A stretch of DNA of 12,465 nt from JBBRHH01 sp038222915 (lineage in GTDB: Bacteria > Planctomycetota > Phycisphaerae > Tepidisphaerales > Tepidisphaeraceae), in the NCBI GenBank assembly GCA_038222915.1, contig JBBRHH010000123.1, positions 1 through 12,465 on the forward strand, in the 5' to 3' direction. The position numbers and the translations under genes are program-made. Below are positions 8,801 through 12,465 of the stretch, one piece after another (position 1 is the first letter of the stretch; every line of letters begins with the position of its first letter). Under the pieces are notes generated by a model. It made no database searches. It saw only the letters and a program-made list of their open reading frames with translations, and had not been told where the DNA came from.

Positions 8801-9166
8801 GGTGTGGTTGTTGAGATAGTAGTGTCCATCGAGCGTGATGCTGCCGACGGTGACGTCCTCAGAGACGTCTATATTCTGCGTGCTGCCCACGTCTGGAAGT
8901 TCAACATTCTGGCCTGGCGCGGGCACGGTGTTGTTCTGCCAGTTGGCGGCGGTGGACCAGTTGAGATCATGGGCAGCGCCGGTCCAGGTGGCGGGTGTGG
9001 GGGTGTTGGGAGTGCGGACGACGGTTGCGGTTTTGACGGCGCGGACGAACGTGGCGAGATCGCTGAACGGGGCGGACGTCGACAGGAGAAGCCGGGGCTC
9101 GAAGGATTCGATCAGCATGCGTGTGGTGCGAGCCTGATTCGACCGGCGATTCTTGTGTGATTTCAT
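5894..9166 (-). CDS. LEPR-motif exported protein with beta-solenoid modules and Ig-like repeats
   Basis: Seen: 1090 residues from ATG at 9166, chosen because GGGAG lies five bases upstream and because the basic N-terminus leads straight into FEPRLLLS (residues 22-29). The open frame continues to 9280, but that extension is Arg-rich and lacks such a site. Residues 61-358 and 362-683 are two related modules, each opening with WTGA and an NW pair and closing with GTF..LAEGA and GGES..DVTLT. Residues ~171-203 resemble the autotransporter-associated beta-strand repeat (GSGVLYL, SYTGATHL). Four Ig-like repeats follow from about 686, 782, 890 and 980. Cysteine is nearly absent. Family knowledge: LEPRxLL motifs mark very large exported planctomycete proteins whose exact processing is unclear. 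Inferred: a surface or matrix protein, perhaps adhesive. No beta-barrel, dockerin, sorting signal or membrane anchor is visible at the C-terminus. Codons end mostly in C, unlike the neighbouring genes. Confidence 0.88.
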   Translation of the reverse strand: MKSHKNRRSNQARTTRMLIESFEPRLLLSTSAPFSDLATFVRAVKTATVVRTPNTPTPATWTGAAHDLNWSTAANWQNNTVPAPGQNVELPDVGSTQNIDVSEDVTVGSITLDGHYYLNNHTITVNGDITVDTTGSGINSPLIITHDTTVTVAGSTYFSINATSDGGNDFGLTKEGSGVLYLSPPTSSYTGATHLAHGTLGTSRHVDSTVTIDPDATLELRGTVGGVTGNGGTLSLGGGNSVFTSTANGDLTLPTGSTLRDFIGFDDDVNTEQDCQLIVTGSSINITDATLDIGVASNFTPEVGHSFTLIANQTGAPIVGTFAGLAEGAQTVINGVGYQISYLGGESGHDVTLTIASPADIWTGAGADNLWSNPDNWQGGAVPLSDDNVLIDNSASDTHVIDVDVPVTIGSMTLHEAYLHGESITLQGDLFDNGQSLVLDPIILTHDTTIQSSEGFLLLGGQISDGGNHFGLTIANNSAVIMVPFEINDANNPVLAGGTIDNTYTGDTNVSASILLVEGNLTSTVRFDTGSTFVTSGAVASLINSESDATSTFGAEAFNFISTPLPGTLIVDQNLLFSVGTGVQFILGGTEAGDGTTADASSQIHVLAGTIELGGADLSGSLSDGYAPANGDIITIIKNDTGTPVTGTFQDLAEGATVTIDNQAFTISYAGGESHNDVTLTAVAPATKLVIDQQPTDTAAGDTIESITVEIDDANGNLFSSDAAVTLTSDASVDGTLTVNAVDGIATFDDISITEAGDYSLTFTADDLTSATSDDFSITPGAPTTLVISQPPTDSARTGEAIGDVEVDVEDAFGNIVTDDASDVTISAESDGNPADDGVLAGTTTVTAENGVAVFSDLSITQPGTYSLTAEDGELDTATTDDLTITPAPLHTYNAVAGKKFSPITIDALEAFPDADPAPKTLSILIENESGKSVLAKNVSVKHNKAVLRDLSFNKAGTYTMTVTAPDNTAITNEIIITPAAPAKLTFVTQPAFTSGHTSVSVAVQDNFGNLTTAVDGATVTLRLTPRPAVAVHPQLRGTVTAKVVNGLATFSNISINRPVRDQFIATSGKLRQAKSNVFKNATSVSSARP
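5927..7111 (-). repeat. Four Ig-like repeats at the C-terminus of the LEPR protein
   Basis: Repeats start near residues 686, 782, 890 and 980. Three open with a LVI/LTF strand followed by QP or QQP; repeats 1, 2 and 4 carry D..GN, and all four contain a short G-[ILV]-A-x-F/LRDLSF-type strand before an 'aG.Ysl/aGTYtm' end (less clear in the last). The pattern resembles bacterial Ig-like or filamin-like folds of surface proteins. Repeat 3 is the most divergent at its start. Such arrays usually act as stalks or binding modules. Confidence 0.7.
7118..8986 (-). repeat. Two homologous beta-solenoid modules within the LEPR protein
   Basis: Module 1 (residues 61-358, bases 8093-8986) and module 2 (residues 362-683, bases 7118-8083) share the same opening (WTGA, LNWSTAANW versus LWSNPDNW), an ITHDTT core, a DGGN.FGLT segment and the closing GTF..LAEG and GGES..DVTLT pieces. 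The closings are 327 residues apart and the openings 301, so module 2 carries about 26 extra residues in between. This is diverged internal duplication at protein level, not a DNA repeat. Confidence 0.75.
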
Positions 9167-9171
9167 CCGTA

Positions 9172-9176
9172 CTCCC
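9172..9176 (-). promoter_or_regulatory. Ribosome binding site of the LEPR gene
   Basis: On the minus strand GGGAG precedes ATG at 9166 with a five-base spacer (TACGG). It supports this start over any upstream codon in the same frame. Confidence 0.65.
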
Positions 9177-9340
9177 AGATGGCAAACAAATATTGGACGT
9201 GACCGTGAGCGGCTCGGAAGTTGACGAGAATTTCCGCGATGAGGCCGCTGGGTGTCGTATCGGAGTCGATGCGGGCGCACTTAATGCGTGCTGCTCCGAA
9301 TGGGAGGGATGTAACGGTCAAAGGGGGCGCTGTTTTCTTC

Positions 9341-9369
9341 TTGGTTTATTGGGCGTGTATGCTTACGAT
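9341..9369 (+). promoter_or_regulatory. Candidate sigma70-type promoter for the helical exported protein
   Basis: TTGGTT (9341-9346) and TACGAT (9364-9369) are spaced by 17 bases, which is ideal, in a locally AT-richer stretch about 38 bases before the chosen ATG. The matches to consensus are only partial (3/6 and 4/6), so this is a weak, visual call. Confidence 0.3.
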
Positions 9370-9396
9370 TTCCACGCAAGATTACATTTCTATGTC

Positions 9397-9402
9397 GGGA
9401 GG
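9397..9402 (+). promoter_or_regulatory. Ribosome binding site that decides the start at 9407
   Basis: GGGAGG lies four bases before ATG at 9407. The earlier in-frame ATG at 9392 has no such site in front, and the still earlier ones from 9221 onward lie in non-coding-looking sequence. The site therefore favours 9407. Confidence 0.6.
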
Positions 9403-9406
9403 ATGG

Positions 9407-11044
9407 ATGAAACGTTGCGATATCGTGGATGTGACTCCGGTTTTGCGGGCTTGGATTGCCGCGATTGCGGTTGTCTTTTGTTCCGCAGGAACGTTGCTGG
9501 CCGCAGACCTGACTCGGCAGCAGGCGAACACGCTGGCTCAGATTGATTTGAACCTGAAGCGAGCGGAGACGGGAATTCCGCTCGTTGAGCAGGCATTGGG
9601 AACGGGGGCGACGCCCACCGCCTCGCAGTTGCGGCTTGCGGAGTCGCGGCTGGGACAGCCGCAGTCGCTGGTGTCGCAGCTTCAGCCGCTAATGGCAAAG
9701 TTGCCGGCGGATCATCCGGATGTTGCGCCGGTGAAGAAGCGGCTGGACGCTGCGGCGGCGAAGATCGCGGAATTGGAAGCGAAGCTGGGTGGTGGCGATG
9801 AGCCGGCGCCGGCGAACGCGGGCGTGAAGCTGGACTATCGGCAGGAGGGACAACTGAAGGACGCGGCGTTCAATCTGCGCGAGGTGGACGGGCGGGCCGA
9901 CGCCGTGGCGGAGGTGATCAAGCAGGTGGAGGCGGCGAAGGATCCGGGCGCGATCGACTATCGGATGGTGGATGGTGCGATGAACACGATTGCCGACGCG
10001 CGGGCGCGGGGCGCGAATGGAGCCGGTCGACTCGCGACACTGCCGGCCGATGGACAGGGTGTGCAGAGCACATCGGATGCGCTCAAGAAATCGTTGGCGC
10101 GGCTGGACGGTTATGAAAAGACGCTCAAGCCGCTTCACACAAAACTGATGAGCGCAGTCAATCCGGGGAGTTATCCGACGCTGGAGGCCGACGCGAAACG
10201 GTTGAGTGAGTTGGCGCAGATGTATGCGAGTCCGGATGTGCTGGAGAACCGTCGTGCCAGCGCGGCCGAGCTGGTTGGGCAATTGCCGGCTGCGGCAACT
10301 GAGAAGGCGCGCATCATGAAGACGTATGCGGCGATCATTCAGCAGGAGACGGATCAGGGCAAAAAGATCGGCAGCATCGGCGTGCATTTCGACAAGCAGT
10401 ACGAGGCGTTTGGCACAGCGGCCCAGAAGCAGAAAGCGAGCCTGCCGGCGCAGATCAAGTCGGACATGGCGGACGTAACGAAGCTGGCGGACCAGGCGGC
10501 GGCGGAACAGAAGCCGGCGTTTTTCGTCGGTGGAATTCCGCAGAAGATGGAAGGGATCGAGGAGAAGGTTGCGCTTCTTTCGGCGCTGGATGCGGCAGAG
10601 GGCGAAGCTGCGCGCAAACAGGTGATCGCGTTGCGCGCCGATCTCAAGGTTCGCGTGGATAAGCTGAAGCAGGCAATCGTTGATTCAAACGAGCTGCCGC
10701 CGGACCGATACAAGGGCGCGGACCGGGCGCAGTTGGAGGAACTGGCTGTTGGCGCGTGGAAGAAAATCCAGCCGGACGCGAAGGTGTTGGCGATTCGCAT
10801 CCCGTCGGAGAACTGGCAGCGCGAAGAGATCTGGCGGCACCAGGCGGGGAGCTGGTACAAGATCGACCGCTCGAAAGTGCAGGTGCAACTGCTGGTGAAA
10901 AAGGATGACAAGGTGGTGGTGAACCGGCCGATCGATTTGTGGAAAGATCATACGCAGAACGAGCAGATCAACTCGTTTCCGATGGACACGAAGGAGAGCG
11001 AGATCCAGCCGATGAATCTGATCCTGCTGAGCAAGGTGAAATGA
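9407..11044 (+). CDS. Exported helical protein of unknown family
   Basis: Seen: 545 residues from ATG at 9407, which has a GGGAGG site in front and yields a clean signal peptide: basic MKR start, hydrophobic core at residues ~15-32 and a probable cleavage near A33-D34. The mature part is rich in Ala, Lys, Glu, Leu and Gln and mostly helical, with a coiled-coil-like stretch at ~105-128 (KKRLDAAAAKIAELEAKL). The last ~90 residues (455-545) differ: they are beta-rich with several Trp and aromatic residues (ENWQREEIWRH, GSWYKIDRSKVQVQLL) and read as a small compact domain. The mature chain has no cysteine and no recognised catalytic motif. Inferred: a periplasmic or surface structural or binding protein. 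I do not recognise the family. The downstream thioredoxin-like gene starts 94 bases after the stop on the same strand and may be co-transcribed. Confidence 0.8.
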   Translation: MKRCDIVDVTPVLRAWIAAIAVVFCSAGTLLAADLTRQQANTLAQIDLNLKRAETGIPLVEQALGTGATPTASQLRLAESRLGQPQSLVSQLQPLMAKLPADHPDVAPVKKRLDAAAAKIAELEAKLGGGDEPAPANAGVKLDYRQEGQLKDAAFNLREVDGRADAVAEVIKQVEAAKDPGAIDYRMVDGAMNTIADARARGANGAGRLATLPADGQGVQSTSDALKKSLARLDGYEKTLKPLHTKLMSAVNPGSYPTLEADAKRLSELAQMYASPDVLENRRASAAELVGQLPAAATEKARIMKTYAAIIQQETDQGKKIGSIGVHFDKQYEAFGTAAQKQKASLPAQIKSDMADVTKLADQAAAEQKPAFFVGGIPQKMEGIEEKVALLSALDAAEGEAARKQVIALRADLKVRVDKLKQAIVDSNELPPDRYKGADRAQLEELAVGAWKKIQPDAKVLAIRIPSENWQREEIWRHQAGSWYKIDRSKVQVQLLVKKDDKVVVNRPIDLWKDHTQNEQINSFPMDTKESEIQPMNLILLSKVK

Positions 11045-11079
11045 CGGATGGCGGGGGCTCGCGTGGTCGTTACATATCG

Positions 11080-11110
11080 TTTACGTCTGTTTCCCAGGCT
11101 GGGCCGTAAA
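11080..11110. promoter_or_regulatory. Nested inverted repeats between the two plus-strand genes
   Basis: TTTACG (11080-11085) pairs with CGTAAA (11105-11110), and the 11-bp palindrome CCCAGGCTGGG (11093-11103) sits inside. A T-rich stretch follows (11112-11122). It could be a weak terminator or attenuator after the helical protein gene, or an operator for the downstream gene. The asymmetric inner loop and interrupted T-run make the terminator reading uncertain. Confidence 0.35.
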
Positions 11111-11128
11111 GTTTCTTGTGTTCTAACC

Positions 11129-11134
11129 AAGGAG
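11129..11134 (+). promoter_or_regulatory. Ribosome binding site of the thioredoxin-like gene
   Basis: AAGGAG is followed by a four-base spacer (CTTT) and ATG at 11139. It fixes the start just before a signal peptide. Confidence 0.65.
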
Positions 11135-11138
11135 CTTT

Positions 11139-12465
11139 ATGCGGATTTGTGTACTGGCGGTTCTGGCGATTGGAATTTTCGGCGCGGATCTGGCGCGGGC
11201 GTGCGGCATGTCGCCGCTGGATCGGCAGGCGATGCTGGCGGTGAAAGGGGATGAGGCGAAATCGAAGGAGGCGATCCAGAAGCTGCGCGATGCGGGGAAA
11301 GATGGCCTGGACGCAGTGATGGAGACTTTTGAAATGGAGGTCGAGGCGCATTTCAAGGGTGAGAAGCAGGACGCGGCTCGGTGGGAGCGGATTCAAGCGG
11401 TGATGGATGCGGTGGCGCAACAGCGGGACGCGTGGGCGTCGGGGCTGTACTGGTATACGGATCTCGACAAGGCACAGGCCGAGGCGAAGAGGGTTGGAAG
11501 GCCGGTTTTGTCGCTGCGGATGCTGGGGAACCTTTCAGATGAATATAGCTGCGCGAACAGCCGGTTTTTCCGGACGACGCTCTATTCCAATGCGGAGGTG
11601 TCGATGTATCTGCGCCAGCACTTTGTCCTGCACTGGCAGTCGATGCGGCCGGTGCCGGTGATTACGGTGGACATGGGAGACGGGCGGAAGCTGCGGCGGA
11701 CGATCACCGGCAACTCCATTCATTATGTGCTGGCACAGAATGGGCGCGTGGTGGATGCGTTGCCAGGGTTGTACGGGCCGGCGGCGTTTTTGCGCGGGTT
11801 GCAGGAAGCGGAGACGGTGGCGCAGCATGCGATGGACCCAAAGGCGGATATGAACGGGATGTTGACCTCTTATCACAAGCTGAGTGGTGAGAACCTGGCG
11901 ATGCAGTGGACGGCGGATTTGAAAAAGGCGGGCGCTGGGATGGGTGTGCCATTGGATGCGCTGCCGGCGAAGGGCGTGGGGTACGGTGCGGGGAAGCAGG
12001 CAGCGAATGGAGCAGCGCCGCCGGCGCGGCGGGCGATGCGGCTGGCCGTGGGGAAGTCGGGGATGGAGCAGCCATTGCTGATGGCGGCGTTTCCGGCGGA
12101 GGTGCTGGAGAAGTCGACGGACGATGCGACGTGGGCGAAGATCGGCGCTTTGCATGCGGCGGATGGAAAGCTGGACGAAAGCTCGATGGCGCTGATCCTG
12201 TCGAAAAATCCGCAGCCACGGGCCGAGGCCCAAATCTACGGCAAGGCGGAGCCGTCGCCGATCGTCAAGGCGATGCGTGTTTTCGAGAAATCGGCGGCTT
12301 TGGATACGGTGAAGAATGAATACAAATTCCACCTGAAGATTCACCAGTGGCTGGCCGGGGAGTTCGAGGCGACGCCGCTGGCGGAGCTGAATGAGAAGGT
12401 TTATGCGGAACTGTTTTTGACGCCCAGCTCAGATCCGTGGCTGGGGTTGGCGCCGGCGGAGTCGT
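11139..12465 (+). CDS. Exported thioredoxin-like-fold protein, 3' truncated by the window
   Basis: Seen: an open frame from ATG at 11139 runs off the window after 442 residues without a stop. AAGGAG precedes the ATG. The N-terminus is a signal peptide (hydrophobic residues 3-16, cleavage probably after A-R-A at 19-21, with Cys22 next). A helical stretch at ~30-100 leads to a thioredoxin-like region at ~104-222: YWYTDLDKAQAEAKRVGRPV is a typical first helix and strand, C138-A-N-S141 occupies the place of the redox motif, and a beta part (VPVITVDMGDG, HYVLAQNGRVVDALPGLYG) follows. The rest has no recognised motif. The only cysteines seen are C4, C22 and C138. Family knowledge: thioredoxin_7/DUF255-like domains share this shape but normally carry CxxC. 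Inferred: an envelope protein with a monothiol or non-redox role. It may share transcription with the helical gene upstream. The lipoprotein option is weak because Arg at -2 does not fit a lipobox. Confidence 0.82.
   Translation, partial: MRICVLAVLAIGIFGADLARACGMSPLDRQAMLAVKGDEAKSKEAIQKLRDAGKDGLDAVMETFEMEVEAHFKGEKQDAARWERIQAVMDAVAQQRDAWASGLYWYTDLDKAQAEAKRVGRPVLSLRMLGNLSDEYSCANSRFFRTTLYSNAEVSMYLRQHFVLHWQSMRPVPVITVDMGDGRKLRRTITGNSIHYVLAQNGRVVDALPGLYGPAAFLRGLQEAETVAQHAMDPKADMNGMLTSYHKLSGENLAMQWTADLKKAGAGMGVPLDALPAKGVGYGAGKQAANGAAPPARRAMRLAVGKSGMEQPLLMAAFPAEVLEKSTDDATWAKIGALHAADGKLDESSMALILSKNPQPRAEAQIYGKAEPSPIVKAMRVFEKSAALDTVKNEYKFHLKIHQWLAGEFEATPLAELNEKVYAELFLTPSSDPWLGLAPAES

Larger units (their letters stand above)
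9167..9406. other. Divergent intergenic region of 240 bp
   Basis: This stretch separates the starts of the minus-strand LEPR gene and the plus-strand helical protein, so promoters for both should lie here. It is less GC-rich than its flanks near 9183-9195 and 9330-9395. Open frames that cross it are extensions of the two flanking genes or antisense frames, and none has the look of a separate protein. No convincing minus-strand promoter was found by eye. Confidence 0.6.

Noticed and set aside
9167..9280. 38-residue N-terminal extension of the LEPR protein
   Set aside because: Arg-rich and non-conserved in appearance; ATG at 9166 has GGGAG at good spacing and places the LEPR motif at the usual distance.
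9221..9406. Longer N-terminus for the helical exported protein
   Set aside because: The extension would bury the signal peptide internally, and only the ATG at 9407 has a strong ribosome site in front.
11192..11206. Lipoprotein reading of the thioredoxin-like protein (A-R-A-C22)
   Set aside because: Arg at -2 and Ala at -3 do not fit a normal lipobox; type I cleavage after A21 is simpler.
11535..12344. 269-residue minus-strand open frame opposite the thioredoxin-like gene
   Set aside because: Arg/His-rich shadow frame; the plus strand has a ribosome site, signal peptide and a fold pattern.
1..12465. CRISPR array, tRNA/rRNA, insertion sequence or phage genes
   Set aside because: No spaced identical repeats, no tRNA-like cloverleaf, no transposase or integrase motifs were seen on either strand; small RNAs cannot be excluded by eye.

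Overview
The window looks like a piece of a Planctomycetota chromosome. Phycisphaerae or a relative would fit, but that rank is a guess. The clearest marker is the N-terminal FEPRLLLS motif in the minus-strand gene, a variant of the LEPRxLL motif known mainly from large exported planctomycete proteins. The very large VIT/von Willebrand A protein and the very GC-rich, G-ending codons of the plus-strand genes agree with this. No RNA genes, insertion sequences, phage genes or CRISPR arrays are visible.

Layout: (1) About 6-5816, plus strand: a protein of some 1936 residues with a membrane segment, FecR-like domain, VIT domain, degenerate vWA domain, low-complexity linker, a possible LolA-like beta region and a helical/TPR tail. 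(2) 5817-5893: a short convergent junction with a hairpin and a 13-bp tandem duplication. (3) 5894-9166, minus strand: a LEPR-motif exported protein of 1090 residues with two beta-solenoid (passenger-like) modules and four Ig-like repeats. (4) 9167-9406: a divergent intergenic region of 240 bp. (5) 9407-11044, plus strand: a helical exported protein of unknown family. (6) 11045-11138: a gap with nested inverted repeats. (7) 11139 to the window edge, plus strand: an exported protein with a thioredoxin-like domain, truncated at its 3' end.

All four genes appear to encode proteins that leave the cytoplasm or span the membrane, so the locus reads as a cell-envelope or surface neighbourhood. No single pathway can be deduced. 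Genes 3 and 4 are codirectional, 94 bp apart, and could be transcribed together. The LEPR gene runs convergent to gene 1 and divergent from gene 3, so it is transcribed on its own.

The most interesting points are the FecR-VIT-vWA-TPR fusion, the loss of key metal-site residues in its vWA domain, a G8 tract exactly between its FecR and VIT parts, strand-wide G enrichment that forces opposite codon preferences on genes of opposite orientation, and the single-cysteine CANS site in the thioredoxin-like protein. I see no clear evidence of a complete new biological system.
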